A stretch of 64,000 nucleotides of DNA from Zobellia alginiliquefaciens (GTDB lineage Bacteria > Bacteroidota > Bacteroidia > Flavobacteriales > Flavobacteriaceae). A program made the translations under genes and the position numbers. The DNA is taken from positions 558,001 to 622,000 of the forward strand of contig NZ_CP119758.1 in the NCBI RefSeq assembly GCF_029323795.1, read 5' to 3'. This document shows positions 33,443 through 42,920 of this stretch, piece by piece (position 1 is the first letter of the stretch; each line of letters starts with the position of its first letter). A model generated the notes under the pieces. It made no database searches. It saw only the letters and a program-made list of their open reading frames with translations, and was not told the origin of the DNA.

Positions 33443-34870
33443 CTAATTCCAACCTCCGCCTAAAGCACGGTACACGTTAACTACCGCGTTCATTTGTTTT
33501 TGCTTGGTCTCTACAAGTTCTACGCGGGCTTCTAGAGCATCACGTTGTGTAAGCAAAACTTCCATATAATCTGCTCTGGCAGACCTAAAAAGTCGGTTTG
33601 AAATATCTATTGATGCGGTCAAGGCATCAACCTCTTTGGACCTTAGATCATAGCTCTTTTCGAAATTATCTATTTTCGCCAATTGATTTACTACCTCTAC
33701 ATACGCATTCAAAATGGTCTGTTCATAAGTATAGACCGCTTGCAGCTGCTTAGCACTGACACCGGTATATGCCGCTTTAATTGCATTTCTATTAATGAGA
33801 GGTGCCGTTAATTCACCAAACACGGAATAGATAAGGGATTCGGGGGTATCCAACAAATACTGCGACTTGAAAGATTGAAAACCGATTCCTACCGATAGCC
33901 CCAAAGACGGGTAAAATCTAGCCTTGGCCACCTTTACATCTAGCTTTGCCGCCAATAAATCAAGTTCTGCCTGTTTTACATCCGGACGGTTTGCCAGTAA
34001 CTCAGAAGGCAGGCCTAAGTGCACTGTTTCCGGAACCAAGGTTTCAAATCCGTCGTAATCCCTAGCTATAGGCTGGGGGTATCGCCCTAACAAGAAATTG
34101 ATTTCATTTTCCTTTTGGACAATTTCCTGTTGAATCTCGAACTGTAAACTCTTGGTGTGAAAAACTTCTGCTTCAAACTTTTTAACAGCCAGTTCATTTA
34201 CTTTTGCCGCTGCTTTTTGAATTTTTACAATTTTTAAAGCATTGCTCTGAATACCAATGTTCTGCTGCACTATAGCCATTTGATTGTCCAGAGCCAACAA
34301 CTCGTAATATGAATTTGCTATTTCTGAGATAAGATTGGTTACCATAAAGTTCCGTCCTTCTACCGAAGATAGGTAACGCATAACCGCAGCTTTTTTGGCA
34401 TTCCTTAACTTATGCCAAATATCTATCTCCCAATTGGCCCGTGCTTCAAGCAAAAAATCGCCCAAAGGCTCCGGAAATTCCTCTCCAGGACGGATATCAT
34501 TATTTGCATCACTTGCCCCTTGACTGGTGTACCTGCCGACTTTTTCCAATCCGCTACCAGCTTGCAGATTAACAAAGGGAAGATACTCCCCCTTTTTCTC
34601 CTTTACCTCACTCTGCGCCACTGCTATTTCCTGCAGCACAATATTGAGTTCTTGATTGTTCTGTAGTGCAATTTCAATAAGGGAACTAAGGTGTTCATCC
34701 TTAAAATAATCCCTCCACTTTACCGAAGCGGTATTGGAACTATCACCGGTTGCACCCTCATATTGATCGGGAACTGTAGTATCCGCTTCACGAACGGTTT
34801 TAGTGGGTACACATGAATGCAGTACTACGACTACACACAGAGAAACCACTATTTTAATATGTCTTATCAT
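33443..34870 (-). CDS. RND efflux outer membrane lipoprotein (NodT/OprM type)
   Basis: 475 residues. The lipobox VVLHSCVPT near residue 20 anchors it to the outer membrane. The mature protein has the two repeated TolC-like halves: WRDYFKDEHLSSLIEIALQN in the first and RPDVKQAELDLLAAKLDVKV (the RPDVxxAE block) in the second, with long helices. It forms the exit channel of a tripartite pump. It is the last gene of a three-gene operon, 3 bp after the permease gene, and ends near a bidirectional terminator. Confidence 0.93.
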   Translation of the reverse strand: MIRHIKIVVSLCVVVVLHSCVPTKTVREADTTVPDQYEGATGDSSNTASVKWRDYFKDEHLSSLIEIALQNNQELNIVLQEIAVAQSEVKEKKGEYLPFVNLQAGSGLEKVGRYTSQGASDANNDIRPGEEFPEPLGDFLLEARANWEIDIWHKLRNAKKAAVMRYLSSVEGRNFMVTNLISEIANSYYELLALDNQMAIVQQNIGIQSNALKIVKIQKAAAKVNELAVKKFEAEVFHTKSLQFEIQQEIVQKENEINFLLGRYPQPIARDYDGFETLVPETVHLGLPSELLANRPDVKQAELDLLAAKLDVKVAKARFYPSLGLSVGIGFQSFKSQYLLDTPESLIYSVFGELTAPLINRNAIKAAYTGVSAKQLQAVYTYEQTILNAYVEVVNQLAKIDNFEKSYDLRSKEVDALTASIDISNRLFRSARADYMEVLLTQRDALEARVELVETKQKQMNAVVNVYRALGGGWN

Positions 34871-34873
34871 CTT

Positions 34874-37800
34874 TTAATTTTTTGGATTTTTCTTTCGCGA
34901 TAGGATTTTTCTAAGCATTCTGCGCAACTGACCAACCTCTTCCTGAGAAACACTTTCCTCTTCAGAAGTTCTAATGAAGCCTTCCGAAATAGGTTCCGTA
35001 TTTTCACCTTTGATGAGGGTACGGCCATCTGCCATTTTTGCAAAGACATAGTACAGGCCAGGTATAATCAAAACTCCCAAAAGTGTACCTAACAGCATCC
35101 CTCCCATGGCCGAACCTCCTATGGTCTGGTTTCCAATGGCACCGGCACCGGTGGCTACAATTAATGGAATCAATCCTGCTACGAAGGCAAAAGAAGTCAT
35201 CAAAATAGGTCTAAAACGCATTTTTGCCCCTTCAATGGCCGCATCAAGAATAGTAGCACCTTCATTTCTTTTCTGCACCGCAAATTCTACAATTAACACC
35301 GCATTTTTTCCCAGTAGCCCTACCAACATGATCAAACCAATTTGAGCGTACACATCGTTGGCAAGTCCCATAGCTTTAAGGAGCAAAAATGACCCGAATA
35401 TCCCAACGGGAAGAGATAAAATCACGGCCAATGGCAACAGAAAACTTTCGTATTGAGCGGCTAAGACCAAATACACAAAAATCAGTACCACTATAAATAT
35501 GTAGATAGAATCATTACCCCTAGCGGCCTCATCATAGGAAAGACCTTCCCAGGCAATATCAAAACCATTGGGCAGACTTTCTTCCGCTACTTCACGAATG
35601 GCCGTAATGGCGTCTCCACTGGTATAGCCCGGTGCCGGCAAACCTCTAATCGCAGCCGAATTATACAGATTGTAGCGTGTAATCTCATTAGGGCCCAAAC
35701 GTTTTTCGAGCTTCATAAAAGACGAATAGGATACCATTTCTCCTTTTTCGTTCTTAACAAAAAGCTGTTCAAGATCAGACGGCATACGCCTATATTCCGG
35801 TGCAGCTTGTGTATACACTTTAAAGAAACGCCCATATTTTATAAAGCCCTGTTCATAGGTACTACCAATTAAAATATTCAGGTTTTCCATGGCCTTTCCT
35901 ATGGACACCCCTTTTTGCATGGCCGCCTTATTGTCTACCACAAGTTCATACTGAGGGTAATTGGCAGCAAAAAAAGTAAAGAGTCCGGTAAGCTCTTCCC
36001 TTTTACTAAGCGCATCAATAAATTCATTGTTTATCTTTTCAAATTCATGATAATCAGTATTATCCGTTTTATCCAAGAGACGCATAGAAAATCCCCCTGA
36101 AGAACCAAAACCTGGTACCGCTGGTGGTTCAAAAAATTCAATGACAGCCCCAAGATCCTTGCTTTCTTCTTCAAGCTCTTCCATTACCTCATGTACCGAT
36201 TCATGGCGCTGGGACCAAGGTTTTAGGTTAATTAAACAAGTACCTGCATTGGACCCACGACCTTCTGTCATTATTTCATAACCTGCCAATGACGATACTG
36301 ATTCTACGGCATCCATTTCTTCGCATAACGCCTGTAATTTATGAGCAACTTCATTGGTACGCTCCAATGTAGCACCCGGCGGAGTTTGTATAATGGCATA
36401 GATCGTACCTTGATCTTCATTGGGAATAAAACCGGCCGGCAAAGTTTCATTTGTTATGAATATACCCACGCAAAAGGCTATTAACAAACCAAAAGTAACC
36501 ACACGCCGGTTGACGATATATTTCAACACATTTATATATCTCCCAGTGAGTTTTTCGAACCCTCTATTGAACCAATCTATAAACCTGTCAACAAGTGATT
36601 TCTTTCTTTTTTTACCGTGGTTATTTTTCAATATCATGGCACATAATACCGGTGTAAGCGTAAGTGCTACAACAGCCGAAATAATTATGGAGCCTGCCAT
36701 GGTAATACTGAACTGTCTATAAAAGACCCCAACAGGCCCCGTCATAAAAGAGATAGGCACGAAAACCGAAACCATTACCATGGTTATGGCTATAATAGCA
36801 CCCCCAATTTCACCTATTACCTGTTTGACCGCTTCATATGGACTTAAATTTTTCTCTTCCATCTTGGCATGGACAGCTTCGACCACAACAATGGCATCAT
36901 CCACCACAATACCGATTGCAAGAACTAGGGCAAAAAGTGTAATTAAGTTGATAGAAAGACCAAAAAGTTGCATTACAAAAAATGCCCCTATCAAAGAAAC
37001 CGGCACGGCAATAATAGGAATAAGAGTGGAACGCCAATCTCCTAAAAAGAGAAACACAACAATTGCCACTAGAATAAAGGCATCACGCAAAGTATGAACA
37101 ACCTGCTCTATGGATGCATCCAAAAAATTAGACACGTCATAACTAATTTGATAGTCAATTCCAGGAGGCAGGTTTTCCTGAAGTTCCTTTAACTTATCCT
37201 TTACCGAATCGATTACATCACTGGCATTACTTCCAAAAGTTTGCTTAAGAACTATGGATGCCGATGGCTTTCCATCTAAATTGGAGTATATATCAAAAAA
37301 CTCGCTTCCTAACTCTACGTCTGCAATATCACTTAGAGTTAGTATTTCGCCGTCTTCGTTGGCCTTTATTATTATATCCTTATACTGATCAGCTTCGTTA
37401 TACCGTCCCTCATAAGTAAGTACATATTCCAATGCTTGGGACTTTTTACCCGAGCTACGTCCCAAGCGCCCCGGCCTGGCAATAACGCTTTGCTCGTCCA
37501 TAGCCTCTAGAACTTCTTCTGCTGAAATATTGTAGGCCCTCATACGATCCGGATTTAACCAAACCCGCATAGCATACTTTCTACTCCCTAATATTTTAGC
37601 ACTGGCAACTCCCGTTATCCGCTGCAGCTCCGGTACTATTTTGGTATAAGCATAATTGTAGAGAAACTTTTCATCGTTCTTTTTAGAAGAGCTAAAGAGA
37701 TTCACGTACATTAACATACTTGGTTGTACGGGTGTAATGATCACACCTTCCCTTTGGACCAATGGAGGCAAAAGAGGCATAACCTGATCTACTCTGGTCT

Positions 37801-38122
37801 TTACCCTTACTACCGCTTCGTTTGGGTCGGTACCGGGTTCAAAGATGATACGAAGTGTTCCTTCTCCCGCACTGGTGGCATCAGATGCAATATAACGCAT
37901 ATCCTGCACCCCGTTAATTGCCGTTTCAATTGGTATTAGCGTGGATTTCACCAATACATCTGCGCTTGCTCCAGGGTATGCAATGAATATATTTACTGTT
38001 GTAGGGGCAATTTGCGGAAACTGTGATATTGGTAATTGTTTAATGGAGAGAAGCCCTACAAAAACAATAATTACCGAAATTACAATAGCCAAAACTGGCC
38101 GTTTTATAAATTTACTGAACAT
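34874..38122 (-). CDS. RND efflux permease, HAE1 (AcrB-like) family
   Basis: 1082 residues with 12 membrane segments and two large periplasmic loops. Typical blocks are FIKRPVLAIVISVIIVFVGL at the start, QLPISQFPQIAPTTV, LFALVLAIGIVVDDAIVVVE with the paired Asp of the proton relay, and in the second half GLLGKNAVLIVEFA and GEGTLRIIFEPGTDP near the docking domain. It uses the proton gradient to expel hydrophobic drugs or metabolites. The C-terminal cytoplasmic tail of about 45 residues is Glu/Ser/Arg-rich and longer than in AcrB. It follows the adaptor gene by 24 bp. Confidence 0.96.
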   Translation of the reverse strand: MFSKFIKRPVLAIVISVIIVFVGLLSIKQLPISQFPQIAPTTVNIFIAYPGASADVLVKSTLIPIETAINGVQDMRYIASDATSAGEGTLRIIFEPGTDPNEAVVRVKTRVDQVMPLLPPLVQREGVIITPVQPSMLMYVNLFSSSKKNDEKFLYNYAYTKIVPELQRITGVASAKILGSRKYAMRVWLNPDRMRAYNISAEEVLEAMDEQSVIARPGRLGRSSGKKSQALEYVLTYEGRYNEADQYKDIIIKANEDGEILTLSDIADVELGSEFFDIYSNLDGKPSASIVLKQTFGSNASDVIDSVKDKLKELQENLPPGIDYQISYDVSNFLDASIEQVVHTLRDAFILVAIVVFLFLGDWRSTLIPIIAVPVSLIGAFFVMQLFGLSINLITLFALVLAIGIVVDDAIVVVEAVHAKMEEKNLSPYEAVKQVIGEIGGAIIAITMVMVSVFVPISFMTGPVGVFYRQFSITMAGSIIISAVVALTLTPVLCAMILKNNHGKKRKKSLVDRFIDWFNRGFEKLTGRYINVLKYIVNRRVVTFGLLIAFCVGIFITNETLPAGFIPNEDQGTIYAIIQTPPGATLERTNEVAHKLQALCEEMDAVESVSSLAGYEIMTEGRGSNAGTCLINLKPWSQRHESVHEVMEELEEESKDLGAVIEFFEPPAVPGFGSSGGFSMRLLDKTDNTDYHEFEKINNEFIDALSKREELTGLFTFFAANYPQYELVVDNKAAMQKGVSIGKAMENLNILIGSTYEQGFIKYGRFFKVYTQAAPEYRRMPSDLEQLFVKNEKGEMVSYSSFMKLEKRLGPNEITRYNLYNSAAIRGLPAPGYTSGDAITAIREVAEESLPNGFDIAWEGLSYDEAARGNDSIYIFIVVLIFVYLVLAAQYESFLLPLAVILSLPVGIFGSFLLLKAMGLANDVYAQIGLIMLVGLLGKNAVLIVEFAVQKRNEGATILDAAIEGAKMRFRPILMTSFAFVAGLIPLIVATGAGAIGNQTIGGSAMGGMLLGTLLGVLIIPGLYYVFAKMADGRTLIKGENTEPISEGFIRTSEEESVSQEEVGQLRRMLRKILSRKKNPKN

Positions 38123-38146
38123 ATTTTTGGTATTTAAGATTGGAGA

Positions 38147-39229
38147 TTACTCTGCATAGAGATCAAGAAGGGCCAATTGTTTCTTAGGCGCCATAAAATC
38201 CGGCTCTATGTGACTACCTTCTTTTACCAATCTAATACCTTCCAGTAAAACTTTATCATCCTTAGACAATCCTTCTTGTACAACAAATAAATGTGGTAAT
38301 TCCGAACTCACCGTCACCTCTTTCCGGTGAACGATATTGTTCTCGTCAAGTACAAAAACAAATTTCTTGTCCAAAACTTCAAAGGTTGCTTTTTGAGGTA
38401 TGATCAAGACATCCTTTAGGGGTAATTTCATTAAAATACCGCCTGTTTCCCCGTGACGCAAAAGTCCTTTAGGATTAGGAAAGGTGGCTCTAAAGGCTAT
38501 ATTCCCAGTCTCATTATTGAACTCGCCTTCAATGGTTTCCACTATTCCTTCTTGGTCAAACTTTTGATTGTTGGCCATCAGCAGCTCTACACCTATTTTA
38601 TCTTCAGAATTACCACTAAGTTCATAGTTTAAATATTCTGCTTCGGAAACATTAAAATACACCCACATTTTGCTGTTATCCGATAAGGAGGTCAACAGCT
38701 CACCTTCGTCTAAAAGGCTACCCTCCCTTACTAGTAGGTGGTCAATTATTCCATCAAAAGGGGCCCGGATATCCGTAAAACTTAAATGTGTTTGGGCCAT
38801 GGTTACCTCTGCCTTCGCTTTTTCATATTTGGCCTTGCTCATTGCAAGCTCATTGGGAGAAACTACGTCACTATCCGCCAGTAATTGGGTATTCTTATAT
38901 TCAATTTTGGCTACCTCAGCTTCCGCATCAGCTCTTTGCAACTCTGACTTATAGACCTTGTCCATAATTTTGAACATTGGCTGGCCTTTTTTAACGTGCT
39001 GACCCTCGTCTACAAAAATGGTTTGTAAATACCCTTTTTCCAGGGCTCTAAGTTCTATATTCCTGTATGAATGTATTTGGCAAACGTAATTTTTGGTTAT
39101 GACCGTATCCATCAATATAGGATTGGTAACCAGATACTTTGCTTCTCTTTCCTTATGTTTTTTCTCTGATTGACAACTTGAGTGAAACAATAGCGCAGAC
39201 AAGCTTATGAGCATGAAAATTCTTCTCAT
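38147..39229 (-). CDS. RND efflux periplasmic adaptor lipoprotein
   Basis: 360 residues. The lipobox is LLFHSSCQSE. The barrel-sandwich hybrid domain is shown by EKGYLQTIFVDEGQHVKKGQ and, after a helical hairpin (LQRADAEAEVAKIEYKNTQL), by LSFTDIRAPFDGIIDHLLVR. The beta-barrel and membrane-proximal domains follow (MWVYFNVSEAEYLNYELSGN, VLIIPQKATFEVLDKKFVFV). It links the permease with the outer membrane channel. First gene of the efflux operon. No regulator gene is adjacent; the closest gene upstream is a 144-aa hypothetical. Confidence 0.95.
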   Translation of the reverse strand: MRRIFMLISLSALLFHSSCQSEKKHKEREAKYLVTNPILMDTVITKNYVCQIHSYRNIELRALEKGYLQTIFVDEGQHVKKGQPMFKIMDKVYKSELQRADAEAEVAKIEYKNTQLLADSDVVSPNELAMSKAKYEKAKAEVTMAQTHLSFTDIRAPFDGIIDHLLVREGSLLDEGELLTSLSDNSKMWVYFNVSEAEYLNYELSGNSEDKIGVELLMANNQKFDQEGIVETIEGEFNNETGNIAFRATFPNPKGLLRHGETGGILMKLPLKDVLIIPQKATFEVLDKKFVFVLDENNIVHRKEVTVSSELPHLFVVQEGLSKDDKVLLEGIRLVKEGSHIEPDFMAPKKQLALLDLYAE

Positions 39230-39372
39230 TACTTAATTTTTTAGTTTTGATAATGGTTTATGTTGATGCTTTAAAACATCATTGAAGTGTTTTTTCTAAT
39301 GCCATATATTCCGCTCGGCACTAAAAAAAGAAAAGTCCGACATAATAGAATTTGCCGAACTGAATTTAAGAA

Positions 39373-39807
39373 TCACAGCTGTAGAACGCTGAACATGAGG
39401 TGAAGTGTCTTATAAGCAGACAAGTAAGTTAAATGCCGATAAAAGGAAAGCTGATTCTTGATCAGATGGTAGAAATACCCCGTTTGGTAAAAAGTAGAAA
39501 GTAAATGAAGAGAGGTGTATTTTCTTAACTGTTTTTCAGAAAGTGTAGATTCCCTTTCCTCCTCTTCCTCTTCTTCTTGCTCATCTGTAATTTCAATTTT
39601 ACTGTTGCGCTGTTTTTCAGTAGAAGAAGACTTTAAACCAGATGGAATATACTGTTCCGGTACAACCGTAGTAGCATTCCGTTCTGTTTGATGCCCTACA
39701 GTTATAGATGTAAAATGACTACAAACCGTATTTGCGGTTGCTTTACCACAAACACCAAAAAGGAGAATACAGAGAGATAAAAAATATTTTAAGAATCTTT
39801 TTTTCAT
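39373..39807 (-). CDS. Hypothetical secreted protein, 144 aa, upstream of the efflux operon
   Basis: A signal peptide (FLKYFLSLCILLFGVCGKAT) is followed by a Ser/Thr-rich part, a very acidic stretch (EITDEQEEEEEEERES) at about residues 72-87, and a C-terminal aromatic part rich in Tyr, His and Leu (YTSLHLLSTFYQTGYFYHLI). The mature protein would carry two Cys at most. It lies 143 bp upstream of the adaptor gene on the same strand and may belong to the same transcript. I do not recognise the family, though proteins with the Tyr/His-rich end seem to recur in Flavobacteriaceae. Confidence 0.55.
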   Translation of the reverse strand: MKKRFLKYFLSLCILLFGVCGKATANTVCSHFTSITVGHQTERNATTVVPEQYIPSGLKSSSTEKQRNSKIEITDEQEEEEEEERESTLSEKQLRKYTSLHLLSTFYQTGYFYHLIKNQLSFYRHLTYLSAYKTLHLMFSVLQL

Positions 39808-40004
39808 CTGTCAGCAAAACTAATTCAGACTCTTAATTTGCTCACACTATATCATCTTAAATCTTTGTTAATGCCTTCATTTTTTTTCTGATCAACAGAG
39901 TCTCCCTGAATATATATAACAAAAGAGAACCAAAAGGTTCGTTTTTTTAATATCTTTCCATCAGGTCTAAAAAGGCCAAAGCCATCCTAAAAACCATAGG
40001 TAGT

Positions 40005-40457
40005 ATGAAAAATGTATTTGACCAAAATGATGTAAGCGAACTAATTTCTCGCATTAACAAACTTAATCCGGACAGTAATAATTTATGGGGAAAGATGAAC
40101 GTTGGCCAGATGGTGGCACACTGCAATGTTCCCTATGACATGACCTATACGGACAAATACCCAAAGCCTACAGGCTTCAAAAAATTCATGATCAAACTTT
40201 TAGCCAAGAACGCCGTTGTTGGTCCAAAACCTTATAAAAAAAATAGTCGCACTGCTCCGGAATTTTTAATTACGGACGAACGGGATTTTGAATCTGAAAA
40301 GCAAAAGCTCATTGGCCATTTAGAAAAGACGCAGCAATTGGGCTCGGCACATTTTCAAAATAAAGAATCCCATGCTTTTGGACCTCTTACCGCTCAAGAG
40401 TGGAACGTACTTTTTTATAAGCATTTAGACCATCATCTACGTCAATTTAACGTTTGA
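40005..40457 (+). CDS. DUF1569 (DinB-like) protein
   Basis: 150 residues. The four-helix DinB-like fold of DUF1569 is suggested by LWGKMNVGQMVAHCNVPYDM (first metal-site His) and by the C-terminal LTAQEWNVLFYKHLDHHLRQ, which supplies two more His, the usual three-His pattern. Central KPTGFKKFMIKLLAKNAVVG is a typical flavobacterial feature. Cytoplasmic. DinB-like proteins of this type may be thiol-dependent transferases, but the substrate is unknown. It is alone on the plus strand; no clear link to its neighbours. Confidence 0.87.
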   Translation: MKNVFDQNDVSELISRINKLNPDSNNLWGKMNVGQMVAHCNVPYDMTYTDKYPKPTGFKKFMIKLLAKNAVVGPKPYKKNSRTAPEFLITDERDFESEKQKLIGHLEKTQQLGSAHFQNKESHAFGPLTAQEWNVLFYKHLDHHLRQFNV

Positions 40458-40591
40458 CCTACTTTTACAAGAAGATTCTTTAAATCAAAACATTACATTC
40501 AACATCGTTATAACACATAGATTTCAGACGCTCTCAACGGCCATGAAACTTTGTTTTTCACTATCTTTTCGCCAACTAAAACAACTCAACT

Positions 40592-41317
40592 ATGCTTATT
40601 TACCTCTATGAATTTATCGGAACCGCTTTGCTTATTCTTATTGGCAATGGTGTTGTTGCCAATCTAGTTTTAAAAGGAACCAAAGGTCCAGATACGGGAT
40701 GGACGGGTATTTCCTTAGCATGGGGTATTGCCGTTTTTATAGGCGTGTATGTAAGTGCAGATGTTAGCCATGCGCACATAAACCCTGCCGTTACCCTTGC
40801 GTTGGCTATAGCCGGAAAATTTAGTTGGGGATTAGTACCCGGCTATATGCTAGCTCAAGTTTTAGGGGCTATGATGGGGAATTTTATGATTTGGCTTTCC
40901 TATAAAAAACATTACGACGCTACAGAAGACCAAGGTGCTATATTGGCCACCTTTTGCACAGCACCGGCCATACGCAGTCCATTTTGGAATTTTGTTACAG
41001 AAGCTATCGGAACATTCACTTTGGTTTTTGGTGTATTCTTTATTGCCGGTGGCTCTTTTGGGGAAGAAGCTATTTCTTTAGGTTCCTTAGATGCATTGCC
41101 AGTAGCCTTACTGGTAATGGGTATAGGTTTTGGTCTTGGAGGCCCAACTGGGTACGCAATTAACCCAGCACGTGATTTTGGTCCGCGATTATTACATTCC
41201 ATTTTACCATTAAAGGGAAAAGGCACCAGTGATTGGGGATATGCATGGATTCCTATTGTAGCTCCGTTATTTGGAGCTTTTGTAGCCGCTTTGGCTTACC
41301 TTGCTCTTTCTGTTTAA
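40592..41317 (+). CDS. Aquaporin family glycerol facilitator
   Basis: 241 residues with six membrane helices and two half-helices. The NPA boxes are HINPAVTLALA and YAINPARDFGPRL. Asp after NPAR, as in NPARDFGPR, is the mark of the glycerol-permeable GlpF group rather than water-only aquaporins. EFIGTALLILIGNGVVANLV is the conserved first helix. It may pass glycerol or small polyols. No glycerol kinase gene is next to it. A 51-bp gap separates it from the alpha/beta hydrolase gene, so co-transcription is possible. Confidence 0.92.
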   Translation: MLIYLYEFIGTALLILIGNGVVANLVLKGTKGPDTGWTGISLAWGIAVFIGVYVSADVSHAHINPAVTLALAIAGKFSWGLVPGYMLAQVLGAMMGNFMIWLSYKKHYDATEDQGAILATFCTAPAIRSPFWNFVTEAIGTFTLVFGVFFIAGGSFGEEAISLGSLDALPVALLVMGIGFGLGGPTGYAINPARDFGPRLLHSILPLKGKGTSDWGYAWIPIVAPLFGAFVAALAYLALSV

Positions 41318-41368
41318 GAGTGGAATAATAAATTAGATTCGGTTTACAAGAGATAAAAAATTAATAAC

Positions 41369-42250
41369 ATGAAGAAGTTTAGCCTTATACTTTCATTTTT
41401 AGCTATAATTCAGATTGGTTTAGCTCAAGAATTTATAGAGTTGCCCCATGATAAAAGCCCTACCGTAAAATGGACACATACAGAAAAACAGTACTTCTCC
41501 GAGATTTGGAAAACGGAAGTGGTAACCAATGTTTCCGCTCCCACACTTCAAGTTTTTCAACCTAAAAAACCAAATGGAACCTCTGTAATCATAGCCCCTG
41601 GCGGTGCATTGTACGCTCTGAGCATAAATAGTGAAGGAAGAGATGTTGCTAAATGGCTGGCCGAAAAAGGTATAACCGCCTTTGTATTGAAATACCGCCT
41701 TGTTCCAACGGGAGAGGACGCTGTTCAAGAAGTTAGTGAAGAAGGTAGCACGAACCCTTCTCGTATAGCGGAAAGAGTTACTCCAGTTATGCCTTTATCC
41801 GTTGCAGACGGCTTATCGGCCGTTAGTTATGTCAGGGAGAATGCGAGAAAATATAAACTAGACCCTAATAAAATAGGCTTTATGGGCTTCTCCGCCGGAG
41901 GTGCAGTAACCATGGGTGTAGCGTATAATTATACAGAAAATAATCGCCCTAACTTTTTAGTACCCGTGTACGCTTGGACCAGTGCCTACCCTGTTCAAGA
42001 AGCCCCAAAAAACGCTCCTAAAATGCTGGTAGTTTGTGCTACTGACGACCCCTTAGGACTTGCTCCAGGAAGTATTGAAATTTACAACTCGTGGGCTAAA
42101 GCCGGTAAACTTCCTGAACTACATATGTACTCAAAAGGCGGTCATGGATTTGGAATGAAAGAACAAGGTTTACCCTCGGACGATTGGATTCAGCGTTTTT
42201 ATGATTGGTCCGTGGCGGAGGGAATTACCTCAACATTAAAATCTGAATAA
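41369..42250 (+). CDS. Exported alpha/beta hydrolase (acetyl-xylan-esterase-like)
   Basis: 293 residues. Signal peptide FSLILSFLAIIQIGLAQ. The hydrolase fold has the oxyanion-hole region IIAPGGALYALSINSEGRDV, the nucleophile elbow MGFSAGGAV (Ser), the acid in VVCATDDPLGL, and the catalytic His in GGHGFGM. BD-FAE-like and DLH-type esterases share this pattern. Likely substrate: an ester on a polysaccharide or a peptide-like compound. The stop codon is directly followed by the ATG of the SGNH hydrolase gene, so the two are translated from one message. Confidence 0.88.
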   Translation: MKKFSLILSFLAIIQIGLAQEFIELPHDKSPTVKWTHTEKQYFSEIWKTEVVTNVSAPTLQVFQPKKPNGTSVIIAPGGALYALSINSEGRDVAKWLAEKGITAFVLKYRLVPTGEDAVQEVSEEGSTNPSRIAERVTPVMPLSVADGLSAVSYVRENARKYKLDPNKIGFMGFSAGGAVTMGVAYNYTENNRPNFLVPVYAWTSAYPVQEAPKNAPKMLVVCATDDPLGLAPGSIEIYNSWAKAGKLPELHMYSKGGHGFGMKEQGLPSDDWIQRFYDWSVAEGITSTLKSE

Positions 42251-42889
42251 ATGAGAGTTTATCTAGTCTTACTTTTACTATGCGGAGTTATTTCTAACGC
42301 ACAAAGTTCTTTTACGAAAGAAGTAGCGGCAATTACTCAAAAATATGATTCGCTTTATGATGCTTCTAAAGAAAGTATTGTATTTACAGGCAGCTCAAGC
42401 ATCAGGGTGTGGAAAGATTTGCAAGAACGCTTTCCTGATCACCAAGTCATCAATTCGGGCTTTGGGGGGTCCCAAGCTGTAGATTTACTTCAGTTTACAG
42501 ACGACCTTATTCTACACTACAAGCCTAAAAAAGTGTTTATCTATGAAGGTGATAATGACATTCAGAATAAAAAAAGACCTAATGAAATTATTGGCACCAT
42601 AACCCAAATACGGGATTTAATTTTCGCTAACAATCCTCAGACGGAAATAGTCTTTATTTCTGCTAAACCTAGTATTTCCCGATGGAAGCTGAGAAGAAAA
42701 TATAAAAGACTGAATAGAAAAATGGAAAAAATGACACTGACGGACAATAGATTGAAATATGTTGATGTTTGGAAACCCATGCTAGATGGCCGAAAAGTAA
42801 AACAAGATATTTTTGTTTCAGACGGTCTACATATGAATTCAAAAGGATACGAAATATGGTATGCTGCATTGAAAAATTACGTAAACTAG
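42251..42889 (+). CDS. Exported SGNH/GDSL hydrolase
   Basis: 212 residues. Signal peptide VYLVLLLLCGVISNAQS. SGNH blocks: block I FTGSSSIRVW (nucleophile Ser), block II NSGFGGSQAVDL (Gly), block III YEGDNDI (Asn) and block V SDGLHMNSKGYEIW (Asp and His). This layout is that of acetyl esterases acting on carbohydrates or lipids. Its ATG starts right after the stop of the alpha/beta hydrolase gene (no gap). A GH20 enzyme gene follows after 31 bp, so I infer that all three work on one acylated, amino-sugar-containing substrate. Confidence 0.9.
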   Translation: MRVYLVLLLLCGVISNAQSSFTKEVAAITQKYDSLYDASKESIVFTGSSSIRVWKDLQERFPDHQVINSGFGGSQAVDLLQFTDDLILHYKPKKVFIYEGDNDIQNKKRPNEIIGTITQIRDLIFANNPQTEIVFISAKPSISRWKLRRKYKRLNRKMEKMTLTDNRLKYVDVWKPMLDGRKVKQDIFVSDGLHMNSKGYEIWYAALKNYVN

Positions 42890-42920
42890 ATATTCCCAAA
42901 AAATCCTAAATAGTTAGCAG

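Noticed and set aside
35106-38159. Several plus-strand frames of 60-105 codons opposite the RND permease gene
   Set aside because: They are shadows of a 1082-codon gene with full family conservation.
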